In this document: in pieces, positions 22,354-33,667 of the stretch | How positions within the stretch are numbered: position 1 is the stretch's first letter | Layout of the letters: every line of letters starts with the position of its first letter | Assembly: GCA_027924585.1 (NCBI GenBank) | Contig: BSBM01000442.1 | Span: 7,068,001-7,132,000, forward strand | Direction of reading: 5' to 3' | DNA length: 64,000 nt | Source of the DNA: Larix kaempferi | Lineage: Eukaryota; Streptophyta; Pinopsida; Pinales; Pinaceae | Notes under the pieces: generated by a model | Told to the model about the DNA's origin: nothing | What the model saw: only the letters and a program-made list of their open reading frames with translations | Database searches by the model: none | Made by a program: the position numbers and the translations under genes

Positions 22354-24538
22354 AAGAATCTTTAAATTCTTCTTTAGATCCCTTTTTTCCTTAGATCCAT
22401 TCAATTCCTTGCTTGATTTTGGTTGTTGAGTGTGTTGTTGGGTTCATTTTACTCCTAACATTCGATCTAAGGCTATTATAGGCTTTGAAAATCTCAGATC
22501 TGATTCAGATCTAACTCAAATTTTAGATTTGGGCTTGCCATGTGTTTGTTTTTTTTAGGATTTGAGGGCATATTTTGTAACAATTGTAGCATACAATCTA
22601 TTGACTAGAAATATAAAATATAATATGTCAAATCAAACCCCCATAAATTTCCTATTCAATGACATTGATCTGGTTGAAATCTGATCACCTAATAAAAAGA
22701 TATCTTCTCTGCAATATTTCCGTCTGCGCGGAAAATTCCTGAAAAAATGCACATTTTAAACTAAGTTATCTTTGCTTCCCGGACTTCGATTTTAGTTTTT
22801 TTTTTTTCAAATCGTGTATTTTTCTCAGAGGAATGTAGATCTACAGTTTTTTTCTTGAAATTATGCTTAGAAAGGTATAGAAATTAGTTTGAGTTTCACT
22901 TCCTTGTTTTGAGAGGATCCAAGCTTATTGAGTCTTTTGTTTGTGGGGTGTTTATCATTTGAAGAAAGGGTGATTAGGTTTGCTTGCTATAGCATTTTTA
23001 TGACTATGTTTACATGTTAAAGAGTTCTATTAATCCTCTTGTAAGTGAATTTTCTATTGGAGACTGAAGGAACCTTGGCATAGTCTTTCCCCTTTTGTGA
23101 TCTTGGGTTTGTAAACTTGTTTTGATTCAAGAAGAAAGGCTGGAGTAATTGTTTTTTTAGCTTGTTTGTGAATTTGGGGTGTCTTTAGCTTCATATTTTC
23201 TTTTGTGTGATTGTTCATATTCATGTTCAAGTCATTTCAATCTCGAAACCTTCTTTACCATTTGATTAAGTGAGAATGTTATACCAAAGTCTTGTGTGAG
23301 CCATTTTGGATCTTCATTTGTTTAGTTTCTCTTGTTGGGCCACTCTCCATCATTGAGTTTTTTAGGTTTACCTTGAAGGCAAAGTTTGGGTATATATTAG
23401 CTGTTGGGTGTCATTTGTTTTGGTTTGAGGAGAAGCTTGTATTATTGTCTCTATTTCTTTTGATTATTTTTGGTACAACAAAAAAGACAAAAAACACAAG
23501 AAAAAGAACAAAAATAATATTTGCATTCAGTTAAACATGTAAGTGTGAAATTTTGCATAGATCATGAATACAATTTTAGGTGTTAAGTTTGAAATGTATG
23601 GTGATTTGTGGGTGTACATGAAAATATCTCTCTCCTTCCTTTAGATATAGTTCATTGAAAAAAAACAGGAAAGCTTCATCATTCGACACATTATATTTTG
23701 GTTGAGTCAATAACATCATCAAAGTTTCACTTCGTTTCCCCTTGAGTAATAAAGCCATTAAAAGGAACACTTAGCTAAAATCAATTAGACATTTCTATTT
23801 TGCTAGAAAACACTCAATAGTGGATGCTAGGGCCTTGGGATTAGGTTGTGGAGAGTAAAATCTCCTGGGCCGCAAAACTTAAACTGGAATTGCACTAGGG
23901 AGTAAAAATCCATTAGTAACAAAAGACACTTGCTGGGAAATCTATTCTAACACAAGAGTCAAGCACGAGGTCAAGCTAGGTTCATTTGAGATATTCTCCC
24001 CTCTCAGTGTACTTGGTGGGTTCTTATGTGTATTTGGGTTCTATCTAGTTGGAAAGTACTTGGAGTGACACCTTCTAGCCAAAATTTGGGTCTGAGACTT
24101 GTGTCTTACATTCCCTGCCCACATGCTTGAACTTGAATTGTGACTGTCGCCATTTCGTAAAGTGGTAAACTTAGTGCATTTTTTTAGGGCTCATACCTAG
24201 GTGACTATGAGGGGGAAGTCCTTGTGGTACTTGAGGCAGACATATAATACTCACTTCAAAGGCCTTTGGGGGGGTACCTATCCTCTTTGAGGGTACTTGT
24301 GCCCAATGCCCGATGTTGTGAGGGGTTATGGCTAACTGCTTCTCCATCCATGATCCATACTCACCTAATGAGCAGAGGTATTGGTATTTGATCACCTAAC
24401 ATCTTATTTTGAAGGGATGGTATTTTTGCTTGCTTTTGCTTTTAGGACTTTTTATAGCGAGTGCTTTTTGTTGTTTGTTGACTATCTTGGACTTAGGTTG
24501 AGTAATTAATTTATTTTGGTGATTTATCATTTGTCATC
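22354..24538 (+). other. Leader of element G
   Basis: About 2.2 kb without a credible coding frame. It holds an A-rich tract at 23476-23520 and a GGGGG-rich part at 24200-24300. Long leaders are usual for Tat-like elements. The 80-codon open stretch at 23292 has no recognisable motif. Confidence 0.5.
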
Positions 24539-26500
24539 ATGGCTAACCAACCTTTACAATTCTCAAGGTGGTTACATGGGGATTCTCCTGAGTTCTAGGG
24601 TCCACCAGTCCAACAAAGGAGGCTTAATCCTTCAACCAATTTGTCTACCACTGAAGAGTTTGAAGCTCATATATTTTCTACACCACACACACAAACTCCA
24701 GTTTTTGAACATTTCACTCCACTGGCAATTGAAATTATCAAGGAGGGTCAATATATCCATTATAATCCACCTTTAATGGATATTCATGGTCCTATTTCAG
24801 TCAAAGTAAGGATTTTTCATTCTTTCGAGTTTAGGATTATAGTCAAGTCTTCCAAGATGATGTCGGGTGTGGGAATGCCATCTAGTCCTAGGGGGTTAAA
24901 CCCAAGTTTTAGGAATTTGTTGGGGGAAACCATGGTTAACTCACCTTCTACCCCTGTTAGTAGCACACATATCAATGGTTATACCTCCCATGGTGAGTGC
25001 TCCGTTCGTGAGTTTACGCGTAGGGAAACATGGTCCTACAACTCAAGTCTCATCATTCTTTTCATCCTCGGCTCTTCATAATACCATGCCAATACTTCAC
25101 ATTATTTTACCTACTCCATCATTTGTTTTTGGAAAAACCAATCCCACCAGTGTTGGGTTAGTGGAGGTTTAGCTCCTATGACTAGCATGCTAACAGGCTT
25201 TGTCACTAGTTTTGTTAACCCCATGGTGAGTTTTCCTTTTGGATGGAACTTTGATTCAATCACTGGCCCATCTAACGGAATGGGACTGAATACCAAGGGG
25301 AAACATAACGTCTAGATCTATCCTTCAACTCCCAGTTCCAACATTGACTACTCCATGCAGCAAGGGGATTACTAAAACCCCTCATTTCATTCCCAGAATA
25401 CCTTTTCCAACACATGGTTGCTGTTTTTGGAAACTTTGAATTTACTTAACCTATATAGGATTACAAATGATCTAGTGTTATATAAAATTCATTGGCCTTC
25501 CATCCTAAATAAACTCCCATTGGACATTCAAAAATTTGATGGAAATCCTGGAGAAGATTGCCAAAACCATGTCATGACTTTGCATTTGTGGTGTTCATCA
25601 AACTCACTTGTTGACGACAATGCCTGGTTGCAATTGTTTCAATGTACCTTGACTGGCACGACAACCAAATGGTATATTGAGGTGCCTAGTGCATCTTATC
25701 ACAACTTTAGTTCTTTGGATATGGATTTCCTCACACACTTCCAGTTACCTATACACCATACGCTATGAGACTGGGATCGATATTTTGACTTCCTTACGTC
25801 AAAGTACCTCCACTCACATCTCTCATCATATCCATGAATTGAGATGGAGGCAATGCTTGATTCGTGCCAAGATACAAGATCAATTCTTGGCTAATTGGTT
25901 CGTGAATTCATTATGTCCCCCTATTTCCAAATATGTTTCCATGACTGGTGCGATTATGGAGGAGAATGTTATCCTAAAGTACCAACAACTAGATTTGATT
26001 TATTCTCAACCTAGAACACTATACAACATTATCCCTCATGCCCCTCACACCTCCATGGATCCCCAAAGGCCTCCTCCCGGTCCTCATGATGATGAAGTGA
26101 TCAAGGCTATCTCTAATCCATTAGTGATCCACCTTGTAGATCAAATGGGAATTTTTTTCGTCCCCACCCCTCCAGTTGTTTCCCAGCCAGTGGCTTCTAC
26201 ATCATCTGTCCTTACCCAAACCTCCCAAATTAATATGATGCATCTATCCTAACATGGTAACACAAACCCACTAGGAGGTAAGAAGAAGAAAAATAATCAT
26301 AAAAAGAATAACATTGGTTGAGGGACAGATCCCCAACCTACCAATTCTTTGACGAAAGAGGAGGGTGGGAAAAAGAAAAATCAGTAACCCTGCTCTATGT
26401 GTAAAGGAGACCATCCCACTCATCAATGTCCCTTCATGGAGGATGTTCACAAGTTCTTAGCTTAGCGAGGGACCCCATCTCCACCTACTGTCCTCATGAA
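24539..26500 (+). pseudogene. Element G gag
   Basis: ATG at 24539 starts MANQPLQFSRWLHGDSPEF, followed by a stop. The capsid domain is clear at 25500-26000: QKFDGNPGEDCQNHV, LFQCTLTGTTTKWYIEVPS and FLTHFQL match the Ty3 gag pattern (target, WY turn, F..F). A frame change follows near 25745. The nucleocapsid has one C-X2-C-X3-H-X4-C knuckle (CSMCKGDHPTHQC, about 26395). At least five stops or shifts. Confidence 0.8.
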
Positions 26501-27900
26501 TCCCTTTCCTCAATCACAACAACAAATGGTATTTGCATCCCCTCCACCCCCGCAAGGGGGCACCAATGAACAACATCAAACTAGGGGGTCTTCTTCAAGT
26601 GCGTCTATGTTCTTATGTGAGAAATATATCAATTTACAAACACACTCTAATAAATGCGATGCTTCAGGAAAGTGTCCTACCACTGATGAGACCATTTCTT
26701 CACAACCATATGATTCTCTTCATATTGAAAAGCCTACTCATGACCTATTCCCTCGCCTTCCGATAAGGGTTTGGTTAAGAAGTCTAAATATTCTTTCGAC
26801 ATATGGCCATCACTACAACACTGTTGAGGACTTGGTGCAATCCCCTTATGCCATGCCAGCACTAGAAGTTCTCCAAAGTTGTCCTGGGAAGAAAAAGGTG
26901 TTTCCATTGGTGGTATTAAATTATCTGACACAAACGTCATTGCTTTCAACTTAGACCAGCCTATACCTAGGCTCCCCTCCCAAAAGGATTTTCAAATCCA
27001 AGTTAAGTCATGCGGGGTTACTATCTACCGCACTGTGGTGGATGAGGTATCCTCAACTTGCACCATGTCTGTATATTGTTGGAAAGATTTGGGCTCCCCT
27101 ACTTTGGCACCTCCCCCCACTATGTTACAAGCCTTTGATGGGAATTCATTCCAACTGAAAGGGATCATCTTGGGTTTTCCAGTTGAGTTAGGAGGGAATA
27201 CGGTGAACATAGATGTCGAGTTTGTTGATACACTTTTGGATTACAATCTCTTACTAGGATGAAGTTGGTCTTATGCTATGGAAGCAATAGTTTCCGTGGT
27301 ATTTCATGTGATCTGTTTTCCTCATGATGGGAAAGTGGTTATTATTGACCAATTGGATTATTGCACCACTGCTACGAGGGTCTCTAATGGAAAAAAAATT
27401 CCCCTTATTAGTGCTTCCAACTCTACCATGACAAGTGTGGGGGTTGGAATATTTAAGGACTCCTCCCTTATGGGTACTTTTCCTTTACCCCCTCCGCATT
27501 GTTACATTTCATCATCCCTGATACCTGCTGGCTCATTGATACCTGTGGGATCATCATTAATGGAGCATACAAATGCTTTATTCCTCCTTCATCATCCACT
27601 CATAATGAGATTCCATCTTTTGATCATATGCCATCTCATGGCGATCAAGTTCCCCATTACGACACATGGCATGCTTGCGATAGGGAGCATGGTAAATGAG
27701 AAAACCATTAGCCTTTGGTAATGTTGTTGGGAGCAAGCCACTAGCCTCTACGAGTCATGCTGGGGGAATCTCACCATGTTTTGGGGATCATGTTGGGAAG
27801 AAACATACATCCATTTCCAATCATGTTGGAAGTGATTCTATTTGTGGGAACCTTAGGCAAGTGGGGCATGGGTTTTCTCACAAAGACTGTTACACATAGG
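26501..27900 (+). pseudogene. Element G protease region
   Basis: An SPYAMPALEVLQSCP segment at about 26840 precedes the protease. The 128-codon open piece from 26879 has DTNVIAFNLDQPIPRLP, the active-site region TVVDEVSSTCTMS and a flap/LDYNLLLG segment. The family usually has D-E-G-A-S here, so the Gly is replaced by Val and the enzyme was probably dead. After 27262 the frame goes on in a second piece with a DQLDYCTT motif. RT never follows. Confidence 0.8.
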
Positions 27901-27912
27901 CCACATATCCAT

Positions 27913-28365
27913 TGTTAGAAAAACAGGATCACAGAGCAATAACAATAAACAGAAATGCAAATATAATCACACATACAAATTACAAGAGATACACAGATAT
28001 ATCGTGGCTCACCCAACTTGGGCTACGTCCACACTGAATTTGCCAGACCTTATTATTATTACCGTCCAACAAGGTGAAGGGATACAACCTGCAGCACAAC
28101 TGCTGCACTTCGTCTTCTCTGTTTCACAGTCTCTCTCCTGATCTCAGAGATCTTTACAATGCATAAAACCTAATACATCATCATCATCCCTAGCCGTATT
28201 ACAATGTCTTTATTTTATAAGGAAAATACAATGGGAAAATACCCCCCCACACCCCCCCATTGGGGTGACTGTACAATCCACCTACATATCATATAAAACT
28301 GGGGTACAAACATGGCTGATACAATATCATCTATGAGACTAGAAGATCTGGCTCCACAACCAACA
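27913..28365 (-). mobile_element. Solo LTR with target duplication
   Basis: A 453-bp TGTTAG..CCAACA unit is flanked by TCCAT (27908-27912 and 28366-28370). It has no internal domain. Near its left end it holds CGTGGCTCAC...GGCTACGTCCAC (28012-28033), which read on the minus strand is the GTGGACGTAGCC...GTGAGCCACG motif also found in the LTRs of B and D; I infer minus orientation from this. A solo LTR is what LTR-LTR recombination leaves behind. Confidence 0.85.
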
Positions 28366-28370
28366 TCCAT

Positions 28371-29850
28371 GTGTTTCTTTGTACATTATGTACTATATAT
28401 TGGTGTGGTGTGCATTTTACTTTTGTGTGTGTGTGGCATGTCTCGATCAGTCCCAACATACACATATGAAAAACTTCAAAAACATTGTAAAACATAAAAA
28501 AAAAAAACATTAAAAAATTTAATTAAAAAAAATCTAAAAACGTCTCTTAGGTGCATTTGTTTTTATTTTTATATTTTTGGGCTTTTTGATGTGTGTTTTG
28601 GACCTTGTTTTAGCTATTTTGTTAGGTTTTGTTAGCCAAGACATGAGTTATTGTAAACATACACTTTCCTTGAGGTATGATTCCTAAACTGGCATATAAG
28701 GATAGGTTAGTTCGCGCACACATCTGTTGCATTTTTAACCACCATTTTTTCCATCATCATGCCTTAGGGTCCCACCCGTAAGTTGTGATATTAGCTCTCC
28801 TTTGCATTGCACATCATAACTTGTGCATTAGAACCTACGGAACTCTCTTTATCCCTATTGATGTTTTAAAGTTGGAGCCTCATATTCTCTCTCTTCATCT
28901 ATTTCTATCCTTTCCCATAGGGGGTTCCCATGATATTTCTCTTATCCCTTTTTCATGCTCGTTAAACTATGACTAAGACACATACACAAGTATCCTTTTA
29001 TCCCTTTTTCAGGCTTGTTAAAAATGAATGAAAAAGTACTCCGTGGAGCATTTTTCTCTCTCTTCTTTGAGATCCTTAAAAAATAAAGATGGAATGAGTT
29101 GAATTTTCAAGGATCGTTAAACTCCCATGGACAAGGTACATTTATGAGCATTCTTCCAACCTCCTTTGAGCTCGTTAAAAACAAAGGGAGGCCTCAAGTT
29201 GAATTTTCCAGGATCGTTAAACTTCCACAGAAAAGGTATATGGAGTTTTATTTAACTTTTTCAAAATCCTTAAATTTGAAAACACCAGGAAGCATTAATT
29301 GACCCAGGATTGACAAAAATCCATCGGTTGGTAGAATATCAAGCATACTTCTATCCCTTCTTTGAGCTCATTAAAAATGAAGAAGATCCTTTTAAAAATA
29401 GAAAAGGGGCAGTGGAACCATTTTTTTTGTTTATTCTATAAAGTGGTAGTAGTCTATTGTGTCGTCTTTGAACATGTCACCTAGCTGAGTCAGTATCTCA
29501 CAATCAAGTTTTAGCTTGACTAGGAGCCGCATGAGTCCTTATACTCCTCCGGCTAGTTACTCTTCCAGTCATTATGGAGTGGGTCTCAATTCCTCTTGCA
29601 TTGTGACTCTATCCTAGTGCTCTTGTGTTAATGTTTCCAAACCATGTCATATGTCATGCTATATGTTCAAAGGGAAGTTAGACCTGAGTTGGCCATTTGT
29701 AGTCCAGTTGACCTTATTTCCCATCCATGTCAGAAATCCCTAAGTCAATTGTACTTGGTGACTTAATCTATTCACATCATCTCTCAGAGTTTGTTTCATG
29801 TCATATGATGGGGAATACATTAAGGCCCTCCTTTGACGAATTCCTTACCA
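28371..29850 (+). other. Non-coding DNA with repeated GAGCTCGTTAAA-like words
   Basis: No gene is seen. A-rich tracts at 28490-28540 are followed by at least five diverged copies of a TTT(G/C)AGGCTCGTTAAAAA word near 28951, 29006, 29065, 29164 and 29359, and two of a GGATCGTTAAACT word at 29110 and 29212. Probably the 3' untranslated part of element G. Confidence 0.5.
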
Positions 29851-29855
29851 TTGAC

Positions 29856-30270
29856 TGTTAGGAACCCATGTCAACCCTTCTCTTTGCTTTGTTAGTATAT
29901 TATTGTTGGACGCATATGCTTTGTAAGTCGTCCCGTAGTATTATATGTTCCATGGTATTGATCGATAGTTTGTATTATCCCACAGTATTCTATGTTCCAT
30001 GGTATTGATCCATAGTATTGAACACATATGCTTTGTAAGTTGTCCTGTAGTATTATATGTTCCATGGTATTGATCCATAGTATTAGATGCATAGACTTAG
30101 TATATAAGTACGTGTTGAGGCCAATGAAGGCATCCACGATTTATTTGTATTGAGTTGCTCAAAGGAGGTTGCCCCCTCGAAGTGGCCTACGATCAATAAA
30201 TATCTTATGTGTTCTGCTATTTTTGATATATCATGCATTTTCATCATTTAATTGTTGTAGGTTCCTCACA
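29856..30270 (+). repeat. 5' LTR of element A
   Basis: Ends TGTTAGGAACC and GGTTCCTCACA form a 10/11 inverted repeat, and the PBS follows two bases later. Inside, a block of about 112 bp (CATATGCTTTGTAAGT...) occurs at 29913 and 30025, and a TGTTCCATGGTATTGATC word occurs three times. TATATAAG is at 30101-30108. The upstream 5 bases are TTGAC. Confidence 0.75.
30101..30108 (+). promoter_or_regulatory. TATA box in A LTR
   Basis: TATATAAG, 163 bases before the LTR end. Confidence 0.65.
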
Positions 30271-30272
30271 TA

Positions 30273-30284
30273 TGGTATCATAGC
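30273..30284 (+). other. Primer-binding site of element A
   Basis: TGGTATCATAGC, one base different from the initiator Met PBS TGGTATCAGAGC. Confidence 0.75.
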
Positions 30285-31271
30285 ACTTTCTTGGGCTTGT
30301 TGGGTGGAGTTTCTGCTAATTTTTTTTTTTGCAGTGGATTCCAGGCGTTGTGATTATTGCAATACTCTTTTTTCTTTTGCATCTGTATTTGTTGCTTTCA
30401 ATTGCAGGTTCGGATTTGGGAATAATCCCTATCCGCTTAACTGAGGGAAGTACTTGGGCATATCCTAAAAAATCATTGTGAGGAGTACCACAGGAACCCC
30501 GAAGTAGCTGTCCCATTGAGAGGAACTTCCAACGAAAAGGGAAATGACCCCTACCTGATTGACTAGTTCCCACCCGTGAGGTAAACCAAGAGTTGTCATT
30601 TGTGGCAAAGCGGTTATCAGTTTTACCTGAGCCGTGGAGTGAGGGGTACTGCCCCAATACGCAAGCCGTTAGACAACATTGGTGGCCGAGTGAATCCCAT
30701 GAACCTTTAGGAATCCACACATACCTGGGGTCCATATCTATTTCCAGCTGATAAATAGAAGATTACATCTGTCCGTAATTGTTGCAGATCAATTCCGAGC
30801 CGTTTCAAATCCATTACAAAAAAAGAAAGTATAAAATTCTATTTTTTCTCCATATCTTTTTTGTTTTAACTCTGTTTCCCTTGAAAATTCACTGACACCC
30901 CTGAAATCCCATTATTCATTTTCATTCATGAGGACCCTATCCCAAATTCCACTTCTCGAAGCCAGAAATCCCACATATGTCTATTTTTAGGGTTTGCCAT
31001 AACTTCTTCGATTTTCACCCAATTGCCTTCAAATTTTGCCACAGTGTTCATTACCTATTTCTGCTTCTTTGTCCCTCTTTGACAAATTTTCCCATTATTT
31101 CACCCCACTTCTAAAATCCCCATTTTCTGCTTCCCTGTCCATTAGAAAGTGTCCAAAACCTAGTCAAACCCCAATTACCCATCGGAGTTTTTCCCAAATC
31201 CAAATTTTCCTTTACTAAATAAGTTTCTGTTTTTGTTTTTCTACCCATTCAAAAAAAAAAAACTCCTGGTT
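30285..31271 (+). other. Leader of element A
   Basis: About 1 kb between PBS and gag start. A 139-codon open stretch on the minus strand (30316-30735) has no recognisable domain and is not accepted. Confidence 0.5.
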
Positions 31272-32302
31272 ATGGTTGTCACCCGTGCAGGAGAAAAAAA
31301 CATGGAGGAATAACTTGCATCCCTCAAAACCAAACTCCAAGATCTGGAAGAAAAATTTCTCGGCCTCCATCTGCAACATTCAGCCATGAACAATAAACGA
31401 CAACCAGAGTCTTCTGCAGACACTGGGTTCTCTTATTCCAACAATTTTTGTGGGCCGAAGCTTGATTTTCCTCGCTTCAATGGTAATGATTCGACGGGAT
31501 GGATATATCGGGCATATAAATATTTCAGTTACATAATACTTTTGATGTCAACAAAGTTCCACTTGCATCCTTTCATTTGGAACATGAAGCCCTTCAATGG
31601 TACCGTTGGTACATCAAGGCTCATGAAGATCCAAAATGGACATATTTTTGCCAACTCCTTTTGCAATGATTTGGTCGTAGTGCTTCTGATAACTTCACAG
31701 GAGCACTCACTAAACTTCACCAAATTGGCATTGTGAGAGAGCATCAGACATAATTTGAGAAATTGTCCAATCACACAGAAGGATTCCCTGATGAATTCTA
31801 CATGATTTCTTTTATTAGTGGTCTAAAGGATGCAATCTGATTCGAGGTTAAAATGTTATGTCCCAACATAATGATGGAAGCCCTAGGGTTGGCTAAGTTG
31901 GCAGAGAAAAAGATCACAACCCAACAACACTCCAAATCCACTTTTGTTCCATCCAGAAATATGGTTTCCCAACGACCTCCCATCACGCCAACTCCTTGAC
32001 CAACTCCTATCAAGCATTTATTTGAAGCAGAGATGCGGGCATGTAGAGAAAAAATACTTTGTTATAATTGTGATGAGAAATTAACTTGGGGACATAGATG
32101 TGTTGATCAAAATCTCTATCTCTTGGATGTGGATTCTCCGCCTGCTTCTGAAATTAACTTGGGGACATAGATGTGTTGATCAAAATCTCTATCTCTTGGA
32201 TGTGGATTCTCCGCCTGCTTCTGAAATTGGTGAAGAAGCTACAGATACAATAGATGATCAGGTTGATATTCAACAATCGCCTGTTGATCCTCCATCTCAG
32301 GA
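31272..32302 (+). pseudogene. Element A gag
   Basis: ATG at 31272 gives MVVTRAGEKNMEE and then a stop. The open piece from 31386 has the gag signature PKLDFPRFNGNDSTGWIYRA, and the frame then shifts near 31590 into a WYRWY region and later ALTKLHQIG and GLKDAI segments. The CCHC knuckle (CYNCDEKLTWGHRC) is at about 32062-32103. A 73-bp tandem duplication right after it shifts the frame again. The ORF then runs to the B insertion site. Confidence 0.85.
32077..32222 (+). repeat. 73-bp tandem duplication in A gag
   Basis: Two essentially identical copies (32077-32149, 32150-32222) begin GAAATTAACTTGGGG. The unit length is not a multiple of three, so the duplication shifts gag. It duplicates the GHRC half of the knuckle. 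Confidence 0.85.
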
Positions 32303-32307
32303 TGACC

Positions 32308-33656
32308 TGTTGGATGCTTTTTGGACAGATCTGGGTTTTAATGAGGCGCAACAACAAAACCCCTTGGCGAACTGGCCCTCTCGGCAATGAGCTGTGCAGT
32401 AGCTCGAGGTCTCACCCGAAGTGGCTATGGGGGGGCTAAGGAATCAGGCTTCCTTAACCTAGGCGATGCGGAGACTGCAATCTTCCTTCTCTCCCTTACA
32501 GGAGGAGTCATCAAAGTGGAACGTCTTACTCTTCCGCAGATTTCTCAGTGCAACAACGTTGAAATTCACGCTCGCCAACCTAGCTGCGCGGTATCTCCAC
32601 TCAGGCACACGAGGCGATTACCCTCTGCGTTCAATACTGTGTCATTTCTGGCCCTGCGCCACGGCGCAGCAACACACTCCTCAGTCGCCGCAGCGACAAC
32701 GTTCTACAGATTCCTTCGACACTTAATGATTATAACTACCAAGGAAGCTTTGAGAACTTACTTAACATATTCATAAAGATAGCGCAATGTTCATGTATAC
32801 ACAGATAGTGAACTTAAACATGCAATCACACAACACAGCATCATAACATCGAGAATTAGGTAGTTCACCTCCATGGGGAAGCCACGTCCACGGGAAGTGT
32901 ATCTTATATTAATCAGAAATGGAATTACACAATATGCTACGCACACAGCTGCAGACATCGACTCAGACTGTCTGCAACTCAGTGACTAGCTCCACAGCTA
33001 TCACTCCTCTTAACATCTAACCTTCTGATGTCTAAAACATCTAATGGCTAGCTAACTAACTAGCTAACATATCTCAAACAGCTAACCTTCTTCCTTTACA
33101 ATTACACATATATATAGGTGGCCATGACGGTCACACCTTTACAAAACTGTGGGCCTTTCCCAGCACTATTCCCCAAAAATCCTAACCACGGACATGGCTA
33201 GGTGTACTGTAGGCGCCGCTTGCAGTCACGTCGCCGTTTCCTGCAGGTTCCGTGACTTTCGGTGCAGATTGCGGGTATGGGCGCCGCTTCATTGTTCATT
33301 GCTCTTTGTCCTTCGCCTTCGATGCTTTGGTCCGTTGCTCCTCCTTGATCAGAGCAACCATAACTTCTGTACTTAGCCTTAATGAGGGTAGCTGAGCCCT
33401 CTATTCCGTTGCTTCATTTATTGTGGTAGTTGAGCTCTCTACTCGACCACATTCATTCTCCTTTGACGTGTGCGCGTGAGCTCCATGATTTTCAGTCCGT
33501 AATATGCGCTGAGCTCATCCATCTGGCACCGTACTGCGCACCGTTTACTTCTGCCCAAAAATTGGTGCTTATTCAAAATTAGCACTTTCCCTTCAATACT
33601 TGTGCTTTTTCCTCAAAATTCGCAGCTTTACCATAGCTGCGGCCTAGGCTCCAACA
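32308..33656 (-). repeat. 3' LTR of element B
   Basis: TGTTGGA..TCCAACA, flanked by TSD TGACC on the left. It lacks a 90-bp block present in the other LTR at about 44583-44672. A TATATATA box is read on the minus strand near 33110. Confidence 0.93.
32389..32405 (-). other. Conserved LTR hairpin (B, 3' LTR)
   Basis: GAGCT (32389-32393) and AGCTC (32401-32405) pair around seven bases, next to the conserved GAGGTCTCACCC. The equivalent hairpin in D uses different paired bases. Confidence 0.55.
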
Positions 33657-33667
33657 GGCCCCTAACA
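33657..33667 (-). other. Polypurine tract of element B, overlapping the ORF3 stop
   Basis: The minus strand reads GTGTTAGGGGCC directly before the 3' LTR. The TAG stop of ORF3 (33662-33664) lies inside it. Confidence 0.7.

Larger units (their letters stand above)
16565..29850 (+). mobile_element. Element G: Tat-like gag-protease element, interrupted
   Basis: Parts in order: an LTR split by the copia insertion, a PBS at 22337, a 2.2 kb leader, gag from 24539, protease to about 27900, then non-coding DNA. RT, RNase H and integrase are not found, so G is either deleted or was a gag-protease-only element. The LTR start (TGTTAGC at 16565) is inferred from similarity to the TGTTA..TAACA ends of H, and the 3' end is not found; a possible purine tract lies at 29398-29409. 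The element shares PBS type, LTR end and knuckle type with H. Confidence 0.6.

Noticed and set aside
30316-30735. 139-codon minus-strand ORF in the A leader
   Set aside because: Antisense to a plus-strand element, between PBS and gag, with no recognisable domain.
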